Shown here one piece after another: positions 53,141 through 64,000 of a stretch of DNA of 64,000 bases (positions are counted from its first letter, which is position 1; each line of letters opens with the position of its first letter). The translations under genes and the position numbers were made by a program. Source of the stretch: Alectoria sarmentosa (taxonomy: Eukaryota; Ascomycota; Lecanoromycetes; Lecanorales; Parmeliaceae); the NCBI GenBank assembly GCA_009733775.1, contig WOGZ01000196.1, positions 1 through 64,000 of the forward strand, read 5' to 3'. The notes below the pieces were generated by a model. The model ran no database searches. It was not told the DNA's origin and was given only the letters and a program-made list of their open reading frames with translations.

Positions 53141-54095
53141 ATTCGTCGTTAGCATTACGGGAAGAAGTAAGACCTTTGAGAGATGCGGTAGCTGGGGGTA
53201 CCAACAAAGTTACCAGTGTGTCGAGAAATCTCGGGAGAGGATGGTCAACAGGATTCCCTAGAGACCTAATCTGTCTAAGCTATGTACTGCCGATTCGGAA
53301 GTCGGGGTACAAGCAAATGTCCTAGATCTCGCCAAGATTGGAGATGATACAATTGAATTAATTCGACATACCCACTCCAAGCAGGGTGGGCTACGACACT
53401 GGGATACCGTCACTACCGAAGTTCAAGAGCGCTCTAATAAACGCAATTTAGTAAGGCTTAGTATACTCTCTGCCGAGCGGCTGAACTGACTTGAAAACCG
53501 CGTCTCTAATGGGAGCGGGAGCACACAACCCCACTCTGGAAGATAAATCAGCCGCTGGTGCATGTGGGCAAGGGAAAGAATGAGACAGAGCGATCGATTC
53601 AAGCCCCACGCGAAAACTTGGGTTATTAGCGAATACAAACTAGCAAGGAAAGTAAGGTCAGGTGCAGATTTTCCATTCAAACCACGTGGCCGGTTCATGT
53701 ATACAGCGGGCATTGTTGTAGTTCGCATGACAGGAAACAAGGTCGTGTCAAGCAGTCAGACTGAAGATAGGATCAGGGGAGCGTTGTTCTATGTCATCCC
53801 TCTCCCAAGAGTGCTTTGTCATAACTTACCGTCAGCACCCCCAAAGACGCAACCCACCCATTCCCCCACATATCACGATGAAAAGATTAAACTCGCGCGC
53901 CATCCTAGCAGAGAACTCCGGGCACGTCCGTACAACCGCGCACGCGCAAGAAAGGGATGTGGCAGCGGTCGCGCCGATCCTTGCGCTTACCCTCCACACC
54001 ATGCTGTAAGTAGAGTGTGTGGTCATTACCCACGCGTGGAATAAGAGTGGGGGATCACCCAGTTTTCCATACCTGCAAAACTCAAACCTGCCACA
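53141..54095. other. intergenic stretch before the secreted gene at 54096
   Basis: Short frames only, including a 160-codon plus-strand frame at 53562-54044 with no domain. No gene is supported. Confidence 0.45.
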
Positions 54096-54936
54096 ATGTC
54101 TCCCCGTACCCCATTCCTCCTCGCACTCGCCTGCCTCTTCCAAGTCCTTTTCCAAACCGCACCGGTCCACAGCGCCAGCATCCCTCCATCCCTGTCCCTC
54201 GCGAACACGAATGCGACGTTCAACGGAAACCCTGCGTACTGCAACAACTATGGAGGCTGGGTCGGCGACGGCATCGTCCGCGGCGACTGTACCGAAGCCA
54301 TCAGGGAGTTTTACAGGACAAATGTGGAGCCGCGCGGTGGGCAGAGTTATGAATTCCTCACGCAGGGAGTGTCGCGAAACACGCATTTGCCGTATATAGT
54401 GACGCCCAGGAAGTACGATTATCGTGAGTAGGGAATATTAGGCGTTATGGATTCTTTCCTTCTTATCTGACGCATGGTTGACTGTAGGGACATGCGTCGT
54501 TGTGATTACAATGCTGGATACTTTCCACGGAACGCTACCGGGCGGCAAGCCACAGCTATACACACGGGCCGATACAGCTACCTTTAACCAAATTTACGTC
54601 GTAGCAGAGGGTCTGGCTTCGGAGTGTGTGAAGAAGCACTTGGTGTCGGAAGCCGGCTGGTCGTTTGCGGGTAAGTCTACTCACTGCTCCTTTGTTCTTG
54701 ATCTGTCTTTCGACTTGCGCTCTAGACAGAGGACACAAAACAATTGCTAAATCTTGTTACATCGACCAGGAAAGACGAATAGCGTTGGGGTATTGATTCT
54801 TAGGAGAGGCTCAGACTTGGACAAGGTTCTGCGCAGCAGCGCTTCTACGACCACGTCAATCGACAACGAAACATCATCCATAGGGGAAATTGAGCTTCCA
54901 CGACCCTCGAGCGCGTTAGATGATATCAATAACTAG
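54096..54936 (+). CDS. small secreted protein (three exons)
   Basis: join(54096..54423, 54488..54670, 54770..54936), 225 residues. Introns of 64 and 99 bp have GT-AG ends, and the second carries a TTGCTAAAT-type branch site. The signal peptide is FLLALACLFQVLFQTAPVHS, with cleavage likely after HSA. The mature protein has four Cys in the pattern C(NNYGG..), C(TEAIREF), C(VVVITML) and C(VKKHL), a hydrophobic strand at VVVITML and AGWSFAGKTNSVGVLILRRG near the end. The pattern (YC..YGGW, ITML..F, ATFNQIY, C..., AGW..G) is one I know from uncharacterised secreted proteins of plant-associated ascomycetes. The function is unknown. Confidence 0.75.
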
Positions 54937-55238
54937 CTTTGCTTTTCGTCATCACAGTCTCGCCCATTTTAAGCTGCTTCAACGTGACTCAGGCTGATTT
55001 GAGGGGACTCGCGCTGCTCGCTGAAGACAAGGTCAGTCTTGACTGAGAAAGCGTGCTTTCCTGCGTCTAGATGAAGCGATTCTCAAAGCGAATGTCCTCA
55101 TCTACGTGTACCCTAGTCGCTTGTCAACAAAGAGAAATTCTGATTGTCAACTGGCAATGGCTCTGTATTCGCATCTGGATTATCGTCTGATAATTGGAGA
55201 AAGATATTGCGGCCGAGACCTAGACGTATTAGCTACCC

Positions 55239-56328
55239 TCATTGTACTTCATCCCGTTGGTACGAACCAAGACCAGTCGCTTTGCCGCACTTCTGCCTTC
55301 CCCGCACACACGTAGAGGCCAACGCCACAACGGCTTCCCATACCTCGTACCACGACAACCCTGTTGGTTGACCTGTGATATCAATCTTCACCATGCATCT
55401 CCGATCCGCTATACACATGGATAAACAAGCCCTACATGCCTAGAGGTGCAAGATCTTACCAGCCCTATACGTGATTGGCAACCGGACTTGCACCCGTGGA
55501 TCTGGCAGATGGCCAAAGGTCTGCCTGTTTTTGTCCGTATGCATATCGAAGAAAATGCCGACGCAAGAGCTCCATGGTGGGCCGGGGAAAGAGTTGCAGC
55601 GCACGTTCGGCTTATAGGGCGCGATGATTACATCTAAATGATTGTCACCTCCTGTTCTTATTTTGTCAGCAGGCTCTCCCATCATGTATCGACGCTAGAC
55701 TCAATCATTTGGACCCCGGGTAACCCGACATGTCGGCCGAATTGGACTTACCAATATCGCCGACTATTCCACCCACGCCCCGTTTGACAACACACTCCTG
55801 GAAAAGTGTGTAGGCAGCTTCACCAACTTCCCTTGGACTAGCTCGGGCCGTCACTGCGCCTTGGGTAAGGATCGGCTGAACGTAACACCGTGCATCATCT
55901 GTTTCCAATATTCAGCAAGTCAAGATGTCGGTCCTGGCTTTCTGCTGTAGAACAATCAAATGTACCAAACTTGAGATGCTCAAGCACTCACTGCTAGTGG
56001 ACCGGAATGGAAGATTTAAGTCGTGAGGCTGGACAGTACCACGTTCTGCAAAAACGCTCTGTGTGTCATCCCGGGCTATGAAGTGGAAGACCTTCCTGCA
56101 ACTTTCCACGTTAAGGTTCCTCCCGTAGCGAACTGGGTCACATCTAAGCTTCAAGAGGTTGCCGGATGATGTGTTCCCAGTAATAGTGGACGAGTTTACA
56201 GATACCCTAAGAGCAGGAGAAATGAAAGGTCCTCGCAAAAGATCGTTAGTGTCCAGAGGTTGTGGGAGCATTGCACATGACGCAACGACAGGGAAGACGA
56301 GAAGTTCGATCAATAACGTCCAGGACAT
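55239..56328 (-). CDS. secreted protein with conserved cysteine pattern (four exons)
   Basis: complement(join(55239..55408, 55460..55651, 55752..55898, 55992..56328)), 281 residues. Introns are 51, 100 and 93 bp, all GT-AG, and all junctions keep frame: STS/NDARC, DIG/GDNHLD, YRA/DRRC. The ATG at 56328 (CACCATGTCC) opens the signal peptide MSWTLLIELLVFPVVASCA. Conserved landmarks: CDPVRYG, ESCRKVFHFI, LPFRSTSNDARC, AAYTLFQECV, GGIVGDIGGDNHLDV, RCNSFPG..SC, FG..PDPRVQVRLP and a last exon with RCMVKI..W..VWEAVVALASTC. That order is a widespread secreted family of ascomycetes without known biochemistry. About eight Cys probably pair. Exon 4 was found only by splicing; the unspliced frame would end prematurely at 55440. 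Confidence 0.85.
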
Positions 56329-57106
56329 GGTGAAAATCCTAGCAAGCGACACTGGGATAGAAGCTGATGACCACCTTTAGGGAGAGTAGAGAGGGAGACG
56401 GTCTACAGTGAAGCTGTAGAGATCAAAGGAAGTGGGGGCAGGGAGATCATCAGATCTCGCGCGTACAAATCTATGCAGGACGGAGATTGCGTCTGCAGAT
56501 GAGTGTTTTATGATTCGCAGTCTTATACGCGAAACGGTAGGCGAAACATGGGAAGCGCATGTAAAGCATTCCCAATACGCGTATGGATACGGATTGATGT
56601 ATGGCCAAAAGTCATTGAAGTCAATAAGCCCAGCTATAACATACAGATCATCACATTCTGCTAGCATCCTAGGGTATAATTCTGGGCTCTTGGGAACTAC
56701 CAGCTTTTTCGCTGTGGGCTCGTGGGTCCCAGTGTCCAGCTTGCTGGTGAATTGGAACCTACTGGAAATCTGGAATGTTATGGAGATACAAGCAGCCCAA
56801 CGGCGGGGTCCACAACAGCGATCTTTGATGATATGCAATGTGACCTGCAGTTCGAGGGGAAAAAGGCGTGTAGGTTGGCATGAGACCCGTTTGGCTATAT
56901 TTATACTCTTCACGTGATGCCAAGAGAAATTGCTTGGCAGTGAAATCTTTGAAATATGCATTTCAACAATGCTGAATATCACATGTGCGCGATGATGCAC
57001 TTGCAAGCCGGTCAGGACGATGCTGATTGCTCTCACTCCCTCGATATTCATAAGCAGATACCAACATTTGCTGGTTCGATTGACAAGAATATACTCCCTT
57101 GAAAAG
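56329..57106. other. upstream region of the secreted gene, up to the LTR element
   Basis: Contains long overlapping frames on both strands (56377-57051 minus, 56432-56917 plus), neither with a domain. It should hold the promoter of the minus-strand gene at 56328; 'tataaatata' on the minus strand near 56895-56905 is a possible but distant TATA element. The 5-bp duplication aaaag at 57102-57106 ends it. Confidence 0.5.
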
Positions 57107-57413
57107 TGTTGTTGGAAACAGATTACGCAGCGGAATAATTATAGGTCGACAATAGGGCTAAGGCTCATGAATGATTGATTATGATTATTATAAAGAACAT
57201 AAGAAATAACATGCAGATAAGCATATTTCTAATTAAATACACGAAAATAAATCTTATACTTTTATGAGATTTTTAAGAATTTTATATCAAATATCGATCA
57301 ACTTAAAAATATCTCTTTCGAGTCATTTATCGAATTTATATATTTTATTTATAATTGCATTAATAATATTTCGTATAAGCGAATCAAGCGAGGCAATTAT
57401 TATTTTTATAACA
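57107..57413 (-). repeat. LTR of the gag-only element (plus-strand left)
   Basis: Starts TGTTGTTGG and ends TTATAACA. Outer bases are nearly unmutated, but the inner part from about 57200 is RIP-changed. Confidence 0.9.
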
Positions 57414-57969
57414 TTTTCTCTTTATTATTTTCTTTGATTTTGATAATTAAAAATTAAACGTTTTTATTTTATTATATAATTTATAAATCACATTAAAAGA
57501 TTTTTCTCTTATAAACATTTTCTTTATTCAAAAATATTGCCGTTCAAGCAAATTTACTTTTTATTATAATTCTTTTTAATCATTTAACTTGAAGCATAAG
57601 ATATTTCTTTTGATTAATATAATCGTACAAATCAATTTAAAAATTTACTTTTTTATAAAAACTCTCTTTATTTAGAGATCTTTATATTTTAATCGCTCAC
57701 ACATTTAATAAATCTTTCGCTCACACATTTAATAAATCTTTTATATTATTTATATATCGTAAAATTTTCGTATATTACTCATATGTTTATAAAATTTTCG
57801 TATATTTATATACTCGTAAAACTTTCGTTATCGTTTATCATTCGTAGAATTTTCGTATATTATTTAAATTTTAGCCTTTATAAATCATTCGAGTCTATTC
57901 TTTTTAACGATTATTTCTTTAAGAGTTATTATTATTATTACGATTATTTCGTGAATTATTTTGACTGCT

Positions 57970-58500
57970 CCCTTCAAAGCTTTTATTGTTTTTATTCGAA
58001 TCGATAAAACATTTACTAGCGTAATGCTCGAACTTCTCACATTTTCAACATTGAATGTGTAACTTATCTTTGCGATCGATGTCGTTATTTCGATTCTTTT
58101 AATTTGTTTTATCACTTTAATAAGTTTTTTCTTTAACAATTATGATAACGATTCGATGTGTGTTTTATTCGACGTTTCGAAAACGCTTTATTGTAAATAT
58201 CGAAATCAAATTATTCGATTAATCGAGAGTGTGTTTAATTATAACGTATTTCCTTTTTTGATAAACGTTTATCATTATCGTGATTGTATATATATTTAAC
58301 GATAACGTCTGAGAAGCAACATCTTTAATGTTTATTTATAATTTCATTAATATAACGCACATTTAATCAATTAATTTATCAAATTTTTTAAAATATTCAT
58401 CAAATTTTTATAGTAAAGACACGAGACGATTTTTGTTATTTAAATCATAAACGCATTTTAAAGCGTCTCAAATTTCTTTCGATAATTTTATTTCTATAAT
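57970..58500 (-). pseudogene. Copia-type gag remnant
   Basis: The minus strand holds the UBN2-like gag segment (58382-58497), then a Lys/Arg/Asn-rich spacer, then the CCHC knuckle CxKCEKFEHYASKC (58008-58050), where x is a stop that fits a mutated Arg or Trp codon. An Asn/Ser-rich end follows. The order is right for a Copia nucleocapsid protein. Several RIP stops and at least one frame change kill it. Confidence 0.75.
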
Positions 58501-58898
58501 ATAAATTTGTTATAACGATTTTATATAATCAATTAATAGCGTTGCAATTCATTAATCGATTATTATTTAATTTTTCAACCTTTTATCAAACGTAGTCACG
58601 TTTGATTGACTTTTTAATAACTTCGATAAAATTTCAGATATAAGATTTTATAAACCTTTATTTTTGAAAAATCGTTCGTGTATATTCGATTATATTCGAT
58701 AGTTGTAAAATTTTAATAAATCGAATCGAATATGCGATGTTTTGAATATAAAGAGATTTGAATTGTTTAAATTGATTTATAAAAGTACGTTACGGGTTCG
58801 TATCGCCGACGTCGAGGCGGATGTCTTATATTTTGTTGAATTCATTATCGTATAAGACAATAATGTAATCGTATCGATGGTTGATCGGGTTTATAATC

Positions 58899-59205
58899 TG
58901 TTATTGAGAATAGATTACGCAGCGAAATAATTATAGGTTGATAATAGGGTTAAGGCTCATGAATAATTAATTATGATTATTATGAAGAATATAAGGAATA
59001 ACATGCAAATGAATATGCTTCTAATCAAATATACGAGAATGGGCCCCATGTTTTCATTAGATTCTTAGGGATTTCATACCAAATGTCGATCAACTCAGGG
59101 ATACCTCCCTCGGGCCATCTGTCGGACCCATATGCTCCACTCGTGGCTGCATTAATAATATTCCGTATAAACGAATCAAGCGAGGCAATTACCATCCTCA
59201 CAACA
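58899..59205 (-). repeat. LTR of the gag-only element (plus-strand right)
   Basis: Aligns gap-free to 57107-57413. The left part (to about 59030) is RIP-changed, while the right part is intact, with ordinary GC content up to the ACAACA end. Confidence 0.9.
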
Positions 59206-59210
59206 AAAAG

Positions 59211-60599
59211 AACCCATCTGGCCAAAATTTGCCTCGACCCCTTTGTCCAAGCAGAGCAGCACTACCCAATCCTTGCATGTTCACAAGCGCTGTGATTAAA
59301 AGCACTGTAAGACAGGCTGAGTGGTGCAGACCTAGCTGCTGCATGGGATTCATCAAAGGTTCGACAGAGCAGAGATAGGAAAGAGGAAGGTGCTGGTGGG
59401 ACATGAGAACCGATTCGGGGCTGAGGTCGTTGGTTGAGATTTGAAAAGGTTGCGGGAGGGTTTGAAGCTTCACAGAGGGCCTTTTGCTAGTTTGACAAAG
59501 ATGAGGGCAGCCGACAAGGCCATGCTGAGGGAGCACGAGAAGACGTAGCGAAGCGTGATGAGGGAAGCGTGATTCTGGCAGATACAGCCTTTCCTGTGGA
59601 GTTTCGGCGAGATGAGCTCAATGCCTAGTGGCGGCGTAAAGAGAACTCGGCGCCCTTTTCCATTTTTCTCTTCGCCTATGAAAGCAATGAATAGGTCTGA
59701 GATTTTTGATACCCTTGGGCGGAGCGAAGTCTGACATCGTTGAGGCATGTTTCTTGCAATAAAAAGGTGATACTTCTACGTCAGATCTATGAATACCAAT
59801 CGCGCTGCCCATCACTCTCTGGATTTCGAAATTGACCTGTGAATGACTAACTATTCTCTTCGAAGTGTTGAGATGTTCGGTAACGATTTCTGTTGCTACG
59901 GCTGTACGCCGTGTCGTGTTGGCCAAGCGGCTGCTGCACCTTGCTGCAAAGTAGGTTAAGCCTGCTGCATGGCCGTTCAAAGCTGCCATGTTGCAAATAA
60001 ATCACTTGCGCGCGTGATTCTAGGTTGTGGCCCCCGAGTCTCGTGTTTTTCTCGGCCGTGCCCATTCTAAATGTCTTCGTCTTGATATCGACTAAGCTTG
60101 AGCAGGAATCGATACAAGATTTGGAAGACATGCAGAGTCCCTATTAATGAATTAAGAATTGCCTCGGTCGTCACAAAGGCTAGAATCAAACGCAACTCGC
60201 ATTTCAGTATACTCCACTTATCTCGCCACCGGACCCAAGACTCTGAAAACGAATGCATCAATAGAAAACTACTGTATCTCTTCCTCGTATTACGACTTCG
60301 TGTATTAATCTCTTAAATAGGCTTTAATCTTCGAGCACGTAATGTTTTTCATGTCTTTTCTAAACTACTTTTTGTCTTTTAGCTACATTTCAATTTCACC
60401 ATTCCATTTCCTTACCCCTGGTTGCAAGAGATTATAGAAAACTTTCTGGAAACTTGGATATGTGTAGTTGGACTTTTTGGATGAAGAATAACTTGACCGG
60501 GAGCATTAAAAAGCAAGGATCTGAAAGCGCAAGAAACAAAATCTTAGGAGCATCAAGAAAATCTTCATCTGAAAGAGCAAATACCAGCGCTACCTAATT
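59211..60599. other. 1.4-kb stretch, no clear gene
   Basis: Minus-strand frames at 59198-59536, 59470-59748 and 59618-59989 overlap and contain hydrophobic runs (MALSAALIFVKLA; ACLTVLLITALVN), so a broken membrane-protein gene cut by the LTR insertion is possible. They cannot be joined into one convincing model. Confidence 0.35.
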
Positions 60600-61440
60600 A
60601 AACCCCTCTCACCAGACTCCACCACACCTACCCAACCTGGTTTCGCAACTCTCGAGGACCATTTAGCAATGCTGCCTTCTGTCCGCTCCAGCCCGTCGGT
60701 ATCCTAACCAAGCTTCCGCCAAACGACGCGGACGAATGTCCAAACGGCGCTCTTCACCCTCTTCGATCGCCATTGCTGGCCCAATATCGATTTCCAGAAT
60801 AACGCCTCAGGATACGACGCTCAACAGCATCACCAAAGGATCCAAACTCGAACTTACATTAAAAGTTGGTCGAACCCAGTGAGAGGGAGGTTCTCCGAAA
60901 ACTAACGAGGAGGTTGAGAATAGCAGCATAGTCATGAGGAAGACGGCCAATGCGATCGTATTCGAGGACAACATTGTAAGTAGTTTTTGGGGTCTCCGTC
61001 GGTGTCTCTCTCGGCGCGCGGATGAAGTGCCAGATAGGGGATTCGTAGGCGGGAACGGGTTTATATTTGGATTTTGGTAGGTGTCTGCTTCCATGCGAAG
61101 GCGAAACTCGACATTACGGATTTGTGCAAGGTTCTCCATGGTTGGGACAGTCGTAGTAGCCTCTACAGGTACTATCGGTATCGAGGTACGTGAAGGTCAC
61201 TTCCTTGTAATTTGATCTTGGGAAACGTTTTGCTATCATGCTTAGGGCTGCTAGGCAAGTCGCTAGGCAAGTCATCGTCAGAATGGCTGGACGGCACCTC
61301 TTCAGCCGCTGTGATTGAGATATTTTTTGGAGACGTCGTCTGGCTTAGATTCAGGCTCCTTGGTTTTGTCTGTGTCACTGATCTTTACAGACAGTTCAAA
61401 CGGGCTCTCTGGGGTAGATCCACCACCCATGGTATTCTTC
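60600..61440 (-). other. candidate minus-strand gene, structure unresolved
   Basis: Several pieces look coding. An ATG in strong context at 61139 opens MENLAQIRNVEFRLRMEA and reaches a hydrophobic segment (IALAVFLMTMLLFS) and then a perfect GTAAGT 5' splice site near 60856. A second frame starts at 61239 with FTYLDTDSTCRGYYDCPNHG, stops once, then continues with AYESPIWHFIRAPRETPTE. The two readings exclude each other in part. It may be a decayed gene or a short-intron gene that I cannot resolve by eye. Confidence 0.3.
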
Positions 61441-63611
61441 TAGAGTAGTCTATACAGTCTGTTAGATATCGGGATCACCAGCACAGTGCAAGACGGTTAC
61501 AGAAATAACTTATTTTGACTGACGAGGGCTATGAATCTCAAGTGATAGTTGTACAAATAGGTCCATGTCACACTGACGGTATCTGAGGATCTAATCTTCT
61601 TATACTCGTCAGTTAGGTATGCGTCTCTCTTGATGATACAACTCACCGCCTGAATGAACTGTGGGTACAAGAGCTGTGGCGTGTGTATCTTGTTGAATGA
61701 GGAAGAACATGACGAAGGGATGTAATTATCACGGGAAGGAGCGTAGGGTCAAATCCTAGCGCCTGATGGTGGCGAGTAATAAGAGGCAATTCCTGATGGT
61801 TGGCTAACGAAGCGGTCGCCTGAGCTCCGGAGAATTCAAATTTTCCATACAGACTGGACAGTTGAACAAATGCTTTGAAGTCTTCTATCTTCCTCGCTGT
61901 CATACGAGGGAAGTGACTTCCAACCTAGTGCTTGCATGGGATCTGATATCGAATAAGGTATCCTGAGGTGTTTGCGCCGAGATGACAGTAGGAAGATTTA
62001 AGAATGAAAAGGGGGCTATTCACGAAGCCGCTTACATCCAACATCTGGACTCGGAAATCAAGTTTATCTACTTTTGGATTGCGAGACTCTCAACGTCAAG
62101 AACCAAAAGCCATAATCACATTTTCCCCAAGTATCAACCCCTACATAGCGAGCATCCACCCACAGATATAAGATACCTAACCCTACCTCGCTAAATATAT
62201 AGAGATCGGAAAGAATAAAAACAATATGCACTACGCTGACTCCGGCCTTTCCAGCTGATGGAGAGAAGGTAGATTGGTATGGCAATACGAAGGGTGTGTC
62301 TCTAGTGAGTTTGATGTGTGCATAACTTCTAGTCCGTATCAATGCCATGTACGAGGCTTTGGAGGTCTCCCTATCCGCGCTGCCTTGGCCAATTGACGTA
62401 GATGGAGGAAAGGGAAAATCAGCATGCTCAGGCCCTATTTCCGGATATAAGAATGCCAAAATCCTGGTTTTGGGATTTCCTCTTAATGCTTCCTACCTTA
62501 TGGTGCTTTCTTCCTCGAACTACCACGAGAAGGAAAAAATCAAATTACGGCCTTATGTATAAACACATCGATTAGCAAGCCACCAACGTACATACTGTCT
62601 GGTACCTAGGGGCGCATGAAAGTAGCCGAGGTAGCCTCTGCACGCCCTGCGTTCAGCAAACAAGGGTCAAATTGTCCGCCTTACTCGTGCACTGTTATCA
62701 GCGCTTTTTGCCTCATCTCTTCCGAAGCTTCGGTCGAGGATCGATAACCATGAGTATCTAGACTCCTAAGTTTGGCATGTCTACTCGCCTAAGCCCTCAA
62801 GGACTCGTCCCTTCTGAACTCGCGAAAATTCCTGGCAGAACATTTGTTCTTTGAGAGCTGTGCCTTACTGCTCAGGTCCTGCCACATCTCAAGTCAATTG
62901 ACAAAGCCGCGCAGAATTCCTGTAATCCCAAAGGGTGAGAATGCTCTTCCGTTTGCTGTCGGGATTTTTGAATTTGGACATATTGGTTGTAGAAGGTATC
63001 TTACCACTGGCCGCTGGGACTCCTATTGGAGACTGTGGTCTGACTCAAGAAGACCATGGTTCTCCATTTTAGGGGTGAAGAGAGGTCAATGATTGGATGT
63101 TCCTGGTCTCTACCATTAATTCAGATCCATCCCTGAAAGTCCTTGTGGACCCTCACCGTTGGCGCCATGTCATGGAGTTTAGCTGCTTGTGCATTTGCGA
63201 TTTCTCCTGTCGACACATCGCTCTCTTTTTCAACTTCGCCGTCATTACAGCCAAATAGTTGCTCCTTTCCGACTTACTACACCGCTTCGCAGTCTTCGTT
63301 GGAAGATACGCTTAGGGCTGGGTGTTATCGAGTGTTGACGCCCGCCATGCAAGAGGCGCATGTCAGAAGGCGTGTTGCTCCAATCAAGCAGCATCATTCT
63401 TCAACACTCGCCACTATTCCGGCGCTAACAACCGACCTTATTTTGCTATTTCTACTCTCATTTCTTCCATCTTAACTCCATCTTCCTTCATCATCTCCGG
63501 ATCTTTCGGTCGCAAGGCCTTTTACCACTCATTACAGTGACAGTCAAAGTTTCGAGCACTGAGAACATTAGACACTCAACAACGCACTTTCCCAAGACCG
63601 AGTCATTCGTC
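61441..63611. other. 2.2-kb stretch without a supportable gene
   Basis: Short overlapping frames, none with a domain or signal peptide that convinces. CT-rich DNA from about 63400 to 63600 fits the leader of the F-box gene at 63612. Confidence 0.5.
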
Positions 63612-64000
63612 ATGGCTACATTCTCCAGATTCTCCAGTCTTCCCAACGAGATGATGCGAAAAGTCATCGAGACAACAGATCCAGAGGATGTTGAAAGCCT
63701 GGCTTTGTGCTGCAAGCTGGTCCATACCCTGGCGGGCAAGACACTAGCACAGCACAAGGCGGACAAAGATCGCTGGTCGCAGATTCTCTTCTGTATCACA
63801 TGGTTCTTTCCAGACGCCGAGAGTCTAAAAGCCTTTTTCCAACTCCGCGACATTGCGACAAACAGACGTCTGCAACGCTACCCCAAGGAGGTGACGTTTC
63901 GCGGCCGCGACTTCACAGGGGACCGAGTCAGCCCGTTCGTCGCGCTTGACATCAAGGACCAAGTCGTGCAAGCATGCAACACAGTCTTCGAGGACCTCGA
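63612..64000 (+). CDS. F-box protein, N-terminal part (cut by window end)
   Basis: The ATG at 63612 (GTCATGGC) starts FSRFSSLPNEMMRKVIETTD followed by ESLALCCKLVHTLAG, the standard F-box Leu-Pro-x-Glu pattern plus the second helix with CC before the conserved hydrophobics. 129 complete codons lie in the window with no stop. The following part (W.QILFCITWFFPDAESLKAFFQL) is not a known repeat. It is the fourth F-box-type gene of the window and differs in sequence from the others. An SCF adaptor role is expected from the family. Confidence 0.8.
   Translation, partial: MATFSRFSSLPNEMMRKVIETTDPEDVESLALCCKLVHTLAGKTLAQHKADKDRWSQILFCITWFFPDAESLKAFFQLRDIATNRRLQRYPKEVTFRGRDFTGDRVSPFVALDIKDQVVQACNTVFEDL

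Larger units (their letters stand above)
57107..59205 (-). mobile_element. non-autonomous gag-only LTR element (TR-GAG-like), RIP-mutated
   Basis: Two 307-bp LTRs (57107-57413, 58899-59205; TG..CA ends) enclose only 1485 bp and are flanked by the perfect 5-bp duplication aaaag (57102-57106, 59206-59210). On the minus strand the interior carries a gag reading frame: near 58382-58497 a UBN2-type stretch (SKEI-stop-DALKCVYDLNNKNRLVSLL), and near 58008-58050 a CCHC zinc knuckle C-x2-C-x4-H-x4-C. Stops sit where Trp, Gln or Arg would fit RIP changes. No protease, integrase or reverse transcriptase would fit. This matches terminal-repeat elements with a GAG domain of Copia type. A deletion derivative of a full Copia is the alternative. 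Confidence 0.88.

Noticed and set aside
56377..57051. 224-codon minus-strand frame
   Set aside because: No domain, overlaps an equally open plus-strand frame, and lies in the upstream region of a better-supported gene.
62064..62459. 131-codon minus-strand frame
   Set aside because: No domain or signal peptide, and no splice partners found.

Overview
The window looks like a two-speed chromosome segment from a filamentous ascomycete (Pezizomycotina; Dothideomycete-like gene families suggest the class but do not prove it). The signs are short GT-AG introns of about 46-100 bp, small secreted cysteine-containing proteins, a scatter of F-box genes, and AT-rich blocks with the mark of repeat-induced point mutation (RIP). 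There are no bacterial features.

Positions 1-30480 are one AT-isochore with no intact gene. It has internal order. A long repeat of unknown type is present twice, head to tail: copy A about 4791-17690 and copy B about 17700-30180. Each copy has a roughly 32-bp-period minisatellite near its right end. Each copy was later hit, at a different place and in opposite orientation, by the same LTR retrotransposon: 8737-14072 and 19737-25072. Both insertions are exactly 5336 bp, have 169-bp LTRs and are flanked by perfect 5-bp target duplications. Nearly all remaining C and G in the isochore sit in CpG.

Positions 30481-57106 are gene-bearing. In order: a small F-box gene (-), a secreted thaumatin-like protein (+), a GNAT acetyltransferase with one intron (+), a 422-bp MITE with TA target duplication, an F-box/LRR-like gene (+), a second GNAT (+) converging on a zinc-finger-flanked PLP aminotransferase-like gene (-), a spliced F-box gene (+), two secreted proteins (+), a decayed minus-strand gene, and two more secreted proteins, one on each strand. 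The last is a four-exon gene. Several genes needed intron placement by hand; the splice coordinates come from frame continuity and GT-AG rules.

Positions 57107-59205 hold a second, different LTR element: 307-bp LTRs, target duplication aaaag, and only a gag-type interior with a Copia-like UBN2 stretch and a CCHC zinc knuckle on the minus strand. It resembles a non-autonomous TR-GAG element. Positions 59206-63611 contain little that can be supported. A last F-box gene starts at 63612 and runs off the window.

Functionally the genes do not form an obvious pathway. The mix of secreted proteins, F-box proteins and GNATs beside RIP-mutated transposon blocks fits the accessory, fast-evolving part of a fungal genome. 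The most interesting unexplained object is the long tandem repeat with its minisatellite.
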